DNA of 22,059 nt from Gaiellasilicea sp035553355 (GTDB taxonomy: Bacteria; Actinomycetota; Thermoleophilia; Gaiellales; Gaiellaceae): NCBI GenBank assembly GCA_035553355.1, contig DATMJW010000129.1:1-22059 (forward strand). The letters run 5' to 3'. Below the pieces are notes generated by a model that worked only from the letters and a program-made list of their open reading frames with translations, was not told where the DNA came from and made no database searches. Positions 1 to 7,784 of the stretch are shown here, piece after piece; within the stretch, counting starts at the first letter, position 1, and each line of letters starts with the position of its first letter. The translations under genes and the position numbers were made by a program.

Positions 1-33
1 GCGGCGCTCGAGAAGTCCGGCGGCGTCCTGTAG
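1..33 (+). CDS. 3' end of an unidentified gene (partial)
   Basis: An open frame enters from the left edge and reads AALEKSGGVL before a TAG stop at 31-33. Only ten residues are visible, so no function can be given. It lies 25 bases before the mutase gene on the same strand and may belong to the same acyl-CoA metabolic cluster, but that is only inference from position. Confidence 0.25.
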   Translation, partial: AALEKSGGVL

Positions 34-42
34 CGGACGCCG
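21..42 (+). terminator. Hairpin over the stop codon of the upstream gene
   Basis: CGGCGTCC (21-28) and GGACGCCG (35-42) are perfect 8-base inverted arms around a 6-base loop that holds the TAG stop of the partial upstream ORF. There is no U-tract, so it could be a weak terminator, an mRNA-stabilising hairpin or a chance palindrome in GC-rich DNA. Confidence 0.3.
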
Positions 43-58
43 GGGTACAGTCCGCGGC

Positions 59-1631
59 ATGGCGACCACCGAAGATCGCCGCGAGACGGACTCCGGGATC
101 GAGGTCAAGCCGGTCTACACGGCCGAGGACGCGCACGCGGAGGCGCTCGAGCTCCCCGGCGAGTTCCCGTTCACGCGCGGGCCCTACCGGGACATGTACC
201 GCGGCCGCCCGTGGACGATCCGCCAGTACGCGGGCTTCGCCTCGGCGGAGGAGACGAACGGGCGGTTCCGCTACCTGCTCGAGCGCGGGCAGACGGGGCT
301 CTCGGTCGCGTTCGACCTGCCGACGCAGCTCGGCAGGCGCCGACGACCCACGTGCGCTCGGCGAGGTCGGCCGCACGGGCGTCGCGATCGACTCGGTCGA
401 GGACATGCGCGTCCTCTTCGAGGGGATCCCGCTCGGCGAGGTGTCGACGTCGATGACGATCAACGCGCCCGCGTCGCTCCTGCTCCTCCTCTACGAGCTC
501 GTCGCCGAGGAACAGGGGGTCGGCGGTGACGCGCTCCGCGGCACCGTCCAGAACGACATCCTCAAGGAGTACGTCGCGCGCGGGAACTACATCTTCCCGC
601 CGCGCCCGTCGATGCGGCTCACGACCGACCTCTTCGCGTACTGCGCCGAGCGGATCCCGAGCTGGAACACGATCTCGATCTCCGGGTACCACATCCGCGA
701 GGCGGGCTCGACGGCGGTGCAGGAGCTCGCCTTCACGCTCGCGAACGGCATCGCCTACTGCCAGGCCGCCGTGGACGCGGGGCTCTCGCCCGACGCCTTC
801 GGCGCGCGTCTCTCGTTCTTCTTCAACGCCCACAACCACTTCTTCCAGGAGGTGGCGAAGTTCCGCGCCGCGCGGCGGCTCTGGGCGCGCATCATGCGCG
901 ACCGTTTCGGCGCGACGAACCCGAAGGCGCTCGCGCTGCGCTTCCACGCGCAGACGGGCGGCTCCACGCTCACGGCGCAGCAGCCCGAGAACAACGTCGT
1001 GCGCGTGGCGATCCAGGCCCTCTCTGCGGTGTGCGGCGGGGCGCAGTCGCTGCACACGAACGGCTTCGACGAGGCGCTCGCCCTGCCGACGGAGCGCTCG
1101 GCGCGGATAGCGCTGCGGACGCAGCAGATCCTCGCGCACGAGGCGGGCGCGACGGACACCGCGGACCCGCTCGGCGGCTCGTTCTTCATCGAGTCGCTCA
1201 CCGACGAGCTGGAGGCGCGTGCGCTCGAGCTGATCGAGCAGATCGACGAGCGCGGCGGAGCGGTCGCGGCGATCGAGCAAGGCTTCGTGCAGGGCGAGAT
1301 CGAGGACGCCGCCTACCGCTACAACGTGGACGTTGAGGCGGGCGAGCGCGTGATCGTCGGCGTCAACCGCTTCGGCGAGGCCGAGGAGGAGGACGTCGAG
1401 CTGCACCGGCTCGACCCGGAGAACGAGCGGCGCCAGGTGGAGCGGACCCATCGCGTCCGCGCGGAGCGCGACACAGCGGCCGCGGAGGCGGCGCTCGCGG
1501 AGGTGCGGCGCGTCGCGCGCGGGAGCGAGAACCTGCTGCCGCCGATGCGCGAGGCGCTCCGCGCGCGCTGCACCGTCGGCGAGATCTGCAACGCGCTCCG
1601 CGACGAGTTCGGCACATACGACGCGCAGTAG
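59..1631 (+). pseudogene. Methylmalonyl-CoA mutase catalytic (large) subunit, frameshifted
   Basis: The product would be the TIM-barrel subunit of adenosylcobalamin-dependent methylmalonyl-CoA mutase, which interconverts methylmalonyl-CoA and succinyl-CoA. Family hallmarks are RGRPWTIRQYAGF, GLSVAFDLPTQLG, STSMTINAPA, QNDILKEY, SISGYHIREAG, LRFHAQTGGSTLTAQQPENN and QSLHTNGFDEA. The Tyr in RQYAGF is typical of methylmalonyl-CoA mutase; isobutyryl-CoA mutases usually have Phe there. The C-terminal B12-binding domain is absent, as in the family of split mutases whose small subunit is separate. The reading frame breaks at 335-338: four bases (AGGC) stand where six are expected between DLPTQLG and ADDPRALGEVG, a net loss of two. 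Both sides are otherwise well conserved, so a sequencing or assembly error, or a very recent mutation, is likelier than an old pseudogene. The ATG at 59 lacks a Shine-Dalgarno but has TACAGT 7 bases before it. Confidence 0.85.
405..1631 (+). CDS. Main intact reading frame of the mutase (residues downstream of the frameshift)
   Basis: This is the part of the mutase gene that an ordinary gene caller would report: 408 residues from an internal ATG (MRVLFEGIPLGEV) to TAG at 1629-1631. It is not expected to be a true independent start, because the same frame reads back to about 339 with family-matching residues (ADDPRALGEVGRTGVAIDSV). It carries most of the barrel and the substrate/cobalamin-facing motifs but lacks the N-terminal CoA-binding part. 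Confidence 0.6.
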   Translation: MRVLFEGIPLGEVSTSMTINAPASLLLLLYELVAEEQGVGGDALRGTVQNDILKEYVARGNYIFPPRPSMRLTTDLFAYCAERIPSWNTISISGYHIREAGSTAVQELAFTLANGIAYCQAAVDAGLSPDAFGARLSFFFNAHNHFFQEVAKFRAARRLWARIMRDRFGATNPKALALRFHAQTGGSTLTAQQPENNVVRVAIQALSAVCGGAQSLHTNGFDEALALPTERSARIALRTQQILAHEAGATDTADPLGGSFFIESLTDELEARALELIEQIDERGGAVAAIEQGFVQGEIEDAAYRYNVDVEAGERVIVGVNRFGEAEEEDVELHRLDPENERRQVERTHRVRAERDTAAAEAALAEVRRVARGSENLLPPMREALRARCTVGEICNALRDEFGTYDAQ

Positions 1632-1673
1632 CGGGCGCGGCACCGGCCGCCACGCCGAGGCGCGAGACTCGCT

Positions 1674-1688
1674 CCGCGGCCCCCGCGG
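1674..1688. terminator. Possible bidirectional terminator between convergent genes
   Basis: CCGCGG occurs twice (1674-1679 and 1683-1688) around a CCC spacer, in the 79-base gap between the convergent mutase and response-regulator genes. The arms can pair as a GC hairpin. There is no T-tract on either strand, so the call is weak. Confidence 0.25.
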
Positions 1689-1710
1689 CGTCGCAGCCCC
1701 CGCCTCGCCG

Positions 1711-2346
1711 CTACACGAGCCGGTGGCGCGTCGCCCACCGTGTCAGCTCGTGGCGCGACGAGAGCTGGAGCTTCCGCAGGACGCTCGACACGTGGCTCTC
1801 CACCGTCTTCACGGACAGGTGGAGCCGCGCGGCGATCTCCTTGTACATGTAGCCGCGCGCGATCAGCTGGAGCACCTCGCGCTCGCGCGCCGTCAGCTCG
1901 TCGAGCTCGCTGTCGCCGCCGACGCGCTCACCCGCGCGAAAGGCGTCGAGCACGAAGCCCGCGAGCCGCGGCGAGAACACGGCGTCGCCGGACCTGACCC
2001 GCTCGATCGCCTGCGCCAGCTCCTCGCCCGAGATCGTCTTCGTCACGTAACCGCGGGCGCCGGCCCGGATGACCGCGATCACGTCCTCGGCCGCGTCGGA
2101 CACCGAGAGCGCGAGGAAGCGGACGGCGGGGCGCTCGAGCGCGACGGCGTTGATCACGGCGTCACCGCCGCCGTCCGGCAGGTGCACGTCGAGGAGAACG
2201 ACGTCGGGATCGGCTTCCTTGATCAGGGGCACCGCGTCCGCCACCGTTCCCGCGGTCCCCACCACCTCGACCGCGTCCCCGAGCTCGGCGCGAACCCCGG
2301 CGAGGAAGAGCGCGTGGTCGTCGACGAGGACGATCCGCGGCTTCAC
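1711..2346 (-). CDS. NarL/LuxR-family response regulator (LiaR-like)
   Basis: A 211-residue two-domain regulator. The receiver domain (about 4-118) shows the acidic pair D9/D10, phospho-acceptor D53 in VVLLDVHLPDG and K103 in GYVTK. The C-terminal LuxR-type helix-turn-helix (about 148-211) contains LTAREREVLQLIARGYMYKEIA and HLSVKTVESHVSSVLRKL. It should be phosphorylated by the kinase encoded just upstream and then act on transcription. The GTG start at 2346-2344 overlaps the kinase TGA by 4 bases (GTGA), which suggests translational coupling; the longer open frame upstream of this GTG is a shadow of the kinase gene. It is the last gene of the four-gene minus-strand operon. Its target sites are unknown; the palindrome upstream of the operon at 6538-6553 is a candidate. 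Confidence 0.95.
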   Translation of the reverse strand: MKPRIVLVDDHALFLAGVRAELGDAVEVVGTAGTVADAVPLIKEADPDVVLLDVHLPDGGGDAVINAVALERPAVRFLALSVSDAAEDVIAVIRAGARGYVTKTISGEELAQAIERVRSGDAVFSPRLAGFVLDAFRAGERVGGDSELDELTAREREVLQLIARGYMYKEIAARLHLSVKTVESHVSSVLRKLQLSSRHELTRWATRHRLV

Positions 2347-3428
2347 GAGGAGCCGTCCCTGGGCACGCGCAGCTCGACCTCTGTCCCCTCGCCGGGCGCG
2401 CTCGTGATCGTCGCGCAGCCACCGGCACGCTCGAGCCGGCGCTCGACGGAATCGACGAGGCCACGCCGACCGGGCGGCACGCCGGCGCGGTCGAAGCCGG
2501 AGCCGCGGTCGCGGACGAACACGGCGACGGCGTCCTCCGTCACCTCCGCGTAGACGTCGATCTCGCCGACGCCTGCGAACTTCGCTGCGTTCGTCATCGC
2601 CTCGCGCGCGGCGAGGACCGCCGCCTCGACCCGCTCGTCGACGGGGCAGTCGCCGGCAGTCGCGAGCTCGACGCGGACACCGTGCACCTCCTCGACGTCG
2701 GCCGCCGCCGCGGAGAGCGCGGCCACGACCGACGCAGCGCCGTTGCCGATCGGGAGGTCGCCGTACAGCCACCCGCGGAGCTCCCGCTCCTGGCGGCGCG
2801 CGAGCGCGGCGACGCGCTGCGGCTCCTGCGCGTGCCGCTGGATGAGGGCGAGCGTCTGGAGGACGGAGTCGTGGACGCGCGCCGCCACCTCGGCGCGCTC
2901 CTCGCTGCGAACGCGGGCGGAGCGCTCGGCGTCGCGGTCGAGCACCAGCCGCCAGAGCCACGGGCCGACGAGGAGGACGAGCGCCGCCCCGATCGCGCCG
3001 GGCGCGAGCAGCGTCGGCGTCCCGCCCGGCACGGCGATCGCGACGCCGACTGCGGCGAGGGCGAGACCCCAGTACGACACGCGCGTGTCCGGCCGCAGGC
3101 TGCCGCCGCGGCGCAGCGCAAGCCACAGTCCCGCTGCGACGAGCACGAGCCCCAGGACGCCGCTGCCGGAGAGGCCGACGGCGCTCAGCACGAGCGCGCT
3201 CGCCACCACAGCGAGGAGCACCGCGAACCACGCGCGCCGAGCTCGCGCGTACGCCCAGAGCGCGAGGTACACGAGGATCCCGGCCCCACCTCCGAGCGCC
3301 AGCACGGCGAAGACGACGCGAACGAGCGTCACGTCTGCCCCGAGCGCCCGCGCGATCCCGCCGCAGACACCCGCGACGACGCGACGCTCGCCGTCGAGCG
3401 CGAGCCTCGGCAACGCCATCGCGCTCAC
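2343..3428 (-). CDS. PspC-domain sensor histidine kinase (LiaS-like)
   Basis: About 361 residues from GTG 3428, or 358 from ATG 3419. The N-terminus is a PspC domain (LDGERRVVAGVCGGIARAL ... GILVYLALWAYA). It is followed by several membrane helices (about 65-165), then a HisKA_3 dimerisation domain with the phospho-accepting His in ARVHDSVLQTL (about residue 186 from the GTG) and a HATPase_c domain with N-box EAMTNAAKFA and G-box DRGSGFD. It probably senses envelope or membrane stress and phosphorylates the regulator encoded downstream. The GTG overlaps the upstream stop by 4 bases (GTGA, 3425-3428), matching the other junctions of the operon; the ATG nine bases later is the alternative. Fusion of PspC to a kinase is known in actinomycete Psp/Lia-type systems. 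The ligand cannot be inferred from sequence. Confidence 0.93.
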   Translation of the reverse strand: MSAMALPRLALDGERRVVAGVCGGIARALGADVTLVRVVFAVLALGGGAGILVYLALWAYARARRAWFAVLLAVVASALVLSAVGLSGSGVLGLVLVAAGLWLALRRGGSLRPDTRVSYWGLALAAVGVAIAVPGGTPTLLAPGAIGAALVLLVGPWLWRLVLDRDAERSARVRSEERAEVAARVHDSVLQTLALIQRHAQEPQRVAALARRQERELRGWLYGDLPIGNGAASVVAALSAAAADVEEVHGVRVELATAGDCPVDERVEAAVLAAREAMTNAAKFAGVGEIDVYAEVTEDAVAVFVRDRGSGFDRAGVPPGRRGLVDSVERRLERAGGCATITSAPGEGTEVELRVPRDGSS

Positions 3429-4282
3429 TGTAGGCCCCGTCCGATGCGGATCTCGCCGATACCGACCGCGGCGTCGAGGACGAGCACGCGGAGGCCCGTC
3501 TCGTCGACGCGGTCGGCCACGCGCCAGCCTTCGACGCGCCGGCCGAGGAGGCGGATCTCGCCGAGGCGCGCGTCGGCCCCGGCGCGCACGGCCGCGCCGT
3601 CCGGGAGGAGCACGCGGATGCTGCCGGCGTCGACACGCACACCCACGCGCGTCTCGCCGCGGGGCAGCTCGAGGGAGCGCAGGTCGAGGACGAGCTCGCC
3701 GACCCCTAGCGTGTACTCGTCGCGGAGATCGTCGACAGCCGCCGGCGCGAGCGCCCGCTCGCCGACGCCGTTGCCGAGGCTCACGTCGAAGGTCGCGAGG
3801 AACGCCGCGACGAGCACGAGCAGCAGCACTGCGGCCGATGCGACCGCGACGACGACCGCACGCAACCATCCCCGTCGCGCGCCGGCGACCGCGAACCACG
3901 TCACCCCGAGCAGCACCGCGCCGGCGACGAGCAGGAACGCCCATGCGTCCCCCGCCGCCCACACCGGCACCTCCGACAGCAGCCCGAGCACGACGACGGT
4001 GAGCAGGCCGAGCACGACGAGGACGGCGGGCCGGCGGCGGCGGAGCACCGGGGCCGCGATCGAGTCGTCGGCTCCCTCGTCCGGGATCACGAGCGCGGCC
4101 ACGAGGTAGATCGCCATCCCGGCGCCGCCCATCAGCGTGAGCACGACGAAGGAGACGCGGAAGACGGCGGGATGCAGCCGAAAGTGGGCGCCGAGGCCGC
4201 CGGCGACGCCCGCGAGCATGCGGTCGCCGCGGCTCCGCTCGAGCCGCGCGCCGAAGGCGTCGGTCGTCTGCCCGCTCGTCAT
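3425..4282 (-). CDS. PspC-domain, LiaF-like membrane protein
   Basis: 285 residues. Residues about 14-67 form a PspC domain (RSRGDRMLAGVAGGLGAHF ... MAIYLVAALVIPDEG). Further membrane helices follow (about 86-103, 113-131, 141-163). The last 100 residues form a soluble beta-rich domain (LGVGELVLDLRSLELPRGET ... GIGEIRIGRG) resembling the C-terminal domain of LiaF/cell-wall-active-antibiotic-response proteins. In Lia systems LiaF is a membrane inhibitor of the cognate kinase, so a similar brake on the PspC kinase encoded next is a reasonable inference. The start is well supported: ATG 4282 is preceded by GGAGGG at good spacing and overlaps the MmpL stop as ATGA (4279-4282). Its own stop overlaps the kinase GTG. 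Confidence 0.88.
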   Translation of the reverse strand: MTSGQTTDAFGARLERSRGDRMLAGVAGGLGAHFRLHPAVFRVSFVVLTLMGGAGMAIYLVAALVIPDEGADDSIAAPVLRRRRPAVLVVLGLLTVVVLGLLSEVPVWAAGDAWAFLLVAGAVLLGVTWFAVAGARRGWLRAVVVAVASAAVLLLVLVAAFLATFDVSLGNGVGERALAPAAVDDLRDEYTLGVGELVLDLRSLELPRGETRVGVRVDAGSIRVLLPDGAAVRAGADARLGEIRLLGRRVEGWRVADRVDETGLRVLVLDAAVGIGEIRIGRGLQ

Positions 4283-6471
4283 CGTCCCTCCGCGATCGCG
4301 ACGCGGTTGCCCGCGGCACCGTCTGGCGAGAGGTGCGGCAGCCAGGCCAGCCACGACGGGAGATACCAGTTCCAGCGTCCCAGGAGCTTCATCGTCGCCG
4401 GCAGGAGCACCGCGCGCACGATCGTCGCGTCGATGAGGATCGCCGCACCGAGGCCGAAGCCGAACTGCTTCAGGTCCGTTGGGGAGAGCGTGACGAAGAT
4501 CGAGAAGACCGCCACCATGACGAACGCGGCGGCAGAGACGGTTCCGGCCGTCGCGCGGAGCCCCTCCGCGACCGCAGCGTCGGTCGAGAGGCCGCGGTCG
4601 TGCGCCTCGCGGATCCGGCTGAGGATGAAGACGTGGTAGTCCATCGAGAGCCCGAAGAGAACGACGAAGAGGAAGAGCGGCAGCCCCGACACGATCGCAC
4701 CCGTGGACTCGAATCCGAGCACGCGCTCGCCCCAGCCCCACTGGAACACCGCCACCAGGAGACCGTAGGCGGCGCCGACGGAGAGCAGGTTCAGGAGCAC
4801 GGCCTTGGCCGCGAGGGCGAGCGACCGGAACGCGACGAGCAGCAGTGCGAACGCGAGCACGAGCACGAAGCCGATCGCGAGCGGCATCCGCTGACGCATC
4901 AGCGCCTTGAAGTCCTCGGAGAGCGCCGTCGGCCCCGTGACCGCGGCCTCGACGCCGGCGACGCGGCCGATCGATTTGGGGATCACCTCGTCGCGGAGCG
5001 TGGCGAGCGCGGCGGCGGACGCCTCGTCCGTGCCGGTGCCGGCGAGCGGGACGGAGACGACGGCGACGCGACCGTCGTCGCTCGAGCGGACGCCGATCGG
5101 GTCCGACGCGATCCCTGCCGCGACGGCGTCGGCACGCAGGCGCGCGATCGCGCCGCGCACCTCCGGCGCCGCGACGTCGGAGGCGCGGACCGCCACCACC
5201 GCCGGGAGCGGCCCGCCGGGGAACGCAGCCTGGAGGCGCTCGTAGGTCTGGACGATCTCGAGCGACCGCGGTAGCGCGTCGATGCCCGTCTCGGCAGTCC
5301 GCATGAACAGCGTCGGTACCGCGAGGGCGACGAGGAGGCCGCCCGCGAGCCCGGCCGAGAGCGCCGGGCGCCGGAGGACGCGGTCGACGATCGAACCCCA
5401 CACGCGTCCCTCCTCGCCGCGCCTGCGGGACAGGAGCGGGATCCGCGGCTTCTCGACGCGGGTTCCGAGCCAGCTCAGCGTCGCAGGGAGCACCGTCAGC
5501 GACCCGACCACGGCGATCGCGACGACGAGGATCGTCCCGATCGCGACCGACGTCCAGATGGGCGAGCCGCCGAAGAACATCCCCGCGACGGCGGCGATCA
5601 CCGTCAGTCCCGAGAGCACGATCGCGCGGCCCGAGGTGGCTGCGGCGGCGGCGAGCGCCGCCTCCTCGCCGCGCCCGGCGGCACGCTCCTCGCGCTCGCG
5701 CTTGAGGTAGAAGAGCGAGTAGTCGACGCTGACTGCCAACCCGATCAGGAGGATGACCGAGTTCGCCGCCTCGTCCATGGCGAAGAGCCGACTCGGCAGC
5801 GAGAGCAGCCCGATCGCCGCGACGACGGCGGAGATCCCGACGAGAACGGGGATCGCGGCCGCGACGAGCGCGCCGAAGACGACGATCAGGATCGCGAGCG
5901 TCACCGGGACGGCCGTGTACTCCGCCCGAGCGAAGTCGGCCTCGATCGTCCGCTCGACGGCGAGCTGCGCGCTTGCCTCGCCGAACGCCTCGACGCGGAA
6001 GCCGGGATGGCGCTCCTGCACCCCTACGAGCGCGTCGAGCACGGGGTCGACGAGCGCCGGCGCCTCGCGGTTCCCGCCGGCGAGCTGGAATCGCACGAGC
6101 GCGGCGCGGCCGTCGGCCGAGGCGACGGGCGGCTCGACGGCGGAGACGCCCTCGCGGGCGGAGACGGTGCGGGCGACCTCCGCCGTCACCGCGCGGAACT
6201 CGGGATCGGCGGCCGCGTGCGACTCGCTCGTGACGAGCACCGACTCGCTGGCCTTGTCGGCGAACCCGCCGGCCGCGAGGATCTCCTGCGCCCGCTTCGA
6301 CTCGCCGACGGCGTTGTCGGCCGGGTCGAGCTGCGTCGTCCCGAGCGTCGCGCCGAGGACGGCGGCGACGGTGACGAAGGCGATCCAGCCGAGGATCGCG
6401 GTCTTCCGGTGTCGGGCGCTCCAGCGGCCCATGCGGGCCGCGACGTTGGTGCTGTGCTCGAGTGGCGGCAT
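4279..6471 (-). CDS. MmpL/RND-family membrane transporter
   Basis: A 730-residue MMPL-family transporter with the usual two-fold layout: helix 1 near residue 25, a large extracytoplasmic loop, a helix bundle, then the same again. The paired Asp-Tyr proton-relay motifs are both present: AVSVDYSLFYLKRE (D250/Y251) and GLSMDYHVFILSRI (D611/Y612). Relatives export lipids or lipophilic compounds across the actinobacterial membrane by proton motive force; the substrate here is unknown. I chose ATG 6471 because GGAGGAG stands at ideal distance before it, whereas the upstream ATG at 6501 (ten extra residues) has no ribosome-binding site. It is the first gene of the operon, so the sensor system that follows probably controls or reports on its activity. 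Confidence 0.93.
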   Translation of the reverse strand: MPPLEHSTNVAARMGRWSARHRKTAILGWIAFVTVAAVLGATLGTTQLDPADNAVGESKRAQEILAAGGFADKASESVLVTSESHAAADPEFRAVTAEVARTVSAREGVSAVEPPVASADGRAALVRFQLAGGNREAPALVDPVLDALVGVQERHPGFRVEAFGEASAQLAVERTIEADFARAEYTAVPVTLAILIVVFGALVAAAIPVLVGISAVVAAIGLLSLPSRLFAMDEAANSVILLIGLAVSVDYSLFYLKREREERAAGRGEEAALAAAAATSGRAIVLSGLTVIAAVAGMFFGGSPIWTSVAIGTILVVAIAVVGSLTVLPATLSWLGTRVEKPRIPLLSRRRGEEGRVWGSIVDRVLRRPALSAGLAGGLLVALAVPTLFMRTAETGIDALPRSLEIVQTYERLQAAFPGGPLPAVVAVRASDVAAPEVRGAIARLRADAVAAGIASDPIGVRSSDDGRVAVVSVPLAGTGTDEASAAALATLRDEVIPKSIGRVAGVEAAVTGPTALSEDFKALMRQRMPLAIGFVLVLAFALLLVAFRSLALAAKAVLLNLLSVGAAYGLLVAVFQWGWGERVLGFESTGAIVSGLPLFLFVVLFGLSMDYHVFILSRIREAHDRGLSTDAAVAEGLRATAGTVSAAAFVMVAVFSIFVTLSPTDLKQFGFGLGAAILIDATIVRAVLLPATMKLLGRWNWYLPSWLAWLPHLSPDGAAGNRVAIAEGR

Positions 6472-6537
6472 CGATCTCCTCCGGATCGTCGGCGTGGTCA
6501 TGCAGCCAAGGCTCGTCGGCTGCGCCGCCGCGCGCTA

Positions 6538-6553
6538 TGGGGGATGACCCCCA
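6538..6553. promoter_or_regulatory. Palindrome upstream of the MmpL-Lia operon
   Basis: TGGGGG (6538-6543) and CCCCCA (6548-6553) are separated by ATGA, 67 bases before the chosen MmpL start. Position and symmetry fit an operator for a dimeric LuxR-type regulator, possibly the one encoded at the end of this operon. The octamer TGGGGGAT recurs inside another palindrome at 12735-12753 beside the second LuxR-type regulator gene. Binding is inferred only. Confidence 0.4.
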
Positions 6554-6604
6554 AGCGACCCTGATCCGACCCGTGGGGCGGACACGTCAGCCGCCGCCGA
6601 CGAG

Positions 6605-6739
6605 TCACCGCTCGAGCCGCTCGAGGATCAGGTGGGGGACGAGCTCGAACGCGCCCGCGCCCGAACGCCGTTTGGGTCGACGACCCCGCTCCGGCACCGC
6701 GAGCACCTTCCCGAGCACGCGAACGTCGACCGCCGGCAT
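6605..6739 (-). CDS. Possible small basic protein (44 aa), unidentified
   Basis: An ATG at 6739-6737 opens a 44-codon frame that ends in TGA at 6607-6605. It begins MPAVDVRVLGKVLAVPERGR, has a central cluster of basic residues (RRPKRR) and ends in an amphipathic stretch, LVPHLILERLER. Third positions are nearly all G or C, as in true genes here, but in such DNA that is weak evidence. There is no good ribosome-binding site. It lies 133 bases before the MmpL gene on the same strand, in a 314-base gap that holds no other gene. I do not recognise a family. Confidence 0.3.
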   Translation of the reverse strand: MPAVDVRVLGKVLAVPERGRRPKRRSGAGAFELVPHLILERLER

Positions 6740-6748
6740 CGCCCTACT

Positions 6749-6778
6749 CTGACACTGCAGCGGCTCCGTTCATAAGCT
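6749..6778 (+). promoter_or_regulatory. Promoter of the glycosyltransferase gene, probably leaderless
   Basis: CTGACA (6749-6754) matches the -35 consensus in five of six bases. TAAGCT (6773-6778, spacer 18) fits the actinobacterial TANNNT -10 pattern. The expected start of transcription, about 7 bases on, coincides with the ATG at 6786, which has no Shine-Dalgarno. Confidence 0.45.
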
Positions 6779-6785
6779 CGCACCG

Positions 6786-7784
6786 ATGCGGATCCTGCTC
6801 GTCTCCCAGATGTACCCGTCGGCGGCCGAACCCGACCTCGGCGTCTTCGTCCGCGACCTCGAGCGCGAGCTCGCAGCGCTCGGGCACGAGGTCGAGCGCG
6901 CGGTTCTCGATACGCGGAGCGGCGGGCCGCTCCGTCACCTCCGGCTGGCGTGGCGGACGTGGCGCGCGGCGCGGCGCTTCCGACCGGACGTCGTCTACGC
7001 GCACTTCCTCGTGCCGACGGGGCTGTGGGCGGTCCTGCTCGGCCGTGCGCCGGCGGTCGTGACGGCGCACGGCCAGGACGTGGCGAACATCGCCTCGGTT
7101 CCGGGCATGCGCGCCGCGACGCGCCTCGTCGCGCGGCGGGCGGCAGGCGTCATCGCCGTGTCGAGCTACCTGCGCCGTCTGCTCGAGGAGCGCGTGCCGG
7201 AGGCTCGCGGCAAGACCGAGGTGATCGACTCCGGGGTCGACCTGGAGCGGTTCCGCGTCGTCCCGCGCGCCGACGGCGCGCGCCCGGCGTTTCTCTGCGT
7301 CGGCTCGCTCACCGAGCGGAAGAACGTCGTCCGCCTCGCGGCGGCGTTCGAGCGGCTCGGCGAGGGGACGCTCACCTTCGTGGGTGACGGACCGCTACGG
7401 CCCCTGCTCGAGGGGCGGCCAGGCGTCAGCGTGCTCGGGAGCGTGCCGCACGATCGCATCCCGGAGCTCCTCGCGGCAGCCGACGTCCTGTGCCAGCCCT
7501 CGCTCGTCGAGCCGTTCGGGCAGGCGGCGCTCGAGGCCCTCGCCGCCGGGCGCAACGTCGTCGCGACGCGCGTGGGCGGGCCGCCGGAGTTCGTCCCGCG
7601 GGACGCGGGCGTGCTCGTCGACCCCCAAGACGAGTTCGCGCTCGCCGAGGCGTTGCGTGCCGCGGCGGCCCTCCCGGTTCCGAACCCGGCTTCGCGCGCG
7701 GCCGCCGAGGCGCACGGCCTCAGTGCGCAGGCCCGCCGGGTGGAGGCCCTTCTTCGCGCCGCCGCTCGAGATCCGCGAGCCTGA
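6786..7784 (+). CDS. Glycosyltransferase family 4 (GT-B fold)
   Basis: 332 residues. The N-terminal Rossmann half (MRILLVSQMYPSAAEPDLGVF ... VVTAHGQDVANI) would bind the acceptor, and the C-terminal half carries the sugar-nucleotide site: FLCVGSLTERKN, FVGDGPLRPLLEG, then VEPFGQAALEALAAG, in which E242 and E250 form the EX7E motif of retaining GT4 enzymes. The protein probably transfers a sugar from a nucleotide donor to a lipid or polysaccharide precursor on the cytoplasmic face. Donor and acceptor cannot be read from sequence. The gene stands alone; its last 65 bases overlap the 3' end of a small minus-strand gene. The ATG start fits a leaderless transcript. Confidence 0.92.
   Translation: MRILLVSQMYPSAAEPDLGVFVRDLERELAALGHEVERAVLDTRSGGPLRHLRLAWRTWRAARRFRPDVVYAHFLVPTGLWAVLLGRAPAVVTAHGQDVANIASVPGMRAATRLVARRAAGVIAVSSYLRRLLEERVPEARGKTEVIDSGVDLERFRVVPRADGARPAFLCVGSLTERKNVVRLAAAFERLGEGTLTFVGDGPLRPLLEGRPGVSVLGSVPHDRIPELLAAADVLCQPSLVEPFGQAALEALAAGRNVVATRVGGPPEFVPRDAGVLVDPQDEFALAEALRAAAALPVPNPASRAAAEAHGLSAQARRVEALLRAAARDPRA

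Noticed and set aside
171..1643. Long minus-strand open frame opposite the mutase gene
   Set aside because: Arg/Leu/Ala-rich shadow caused by GC-rich third positions; the plus strand carries unmistakable mutase motifs.
6462..6752. Plus-strand ORF upstream of the glycosyltransferase
   Set aside because: Composition of a shadow frame; it overlaps the MmpL start region and has no ribosome-binding site or family features.
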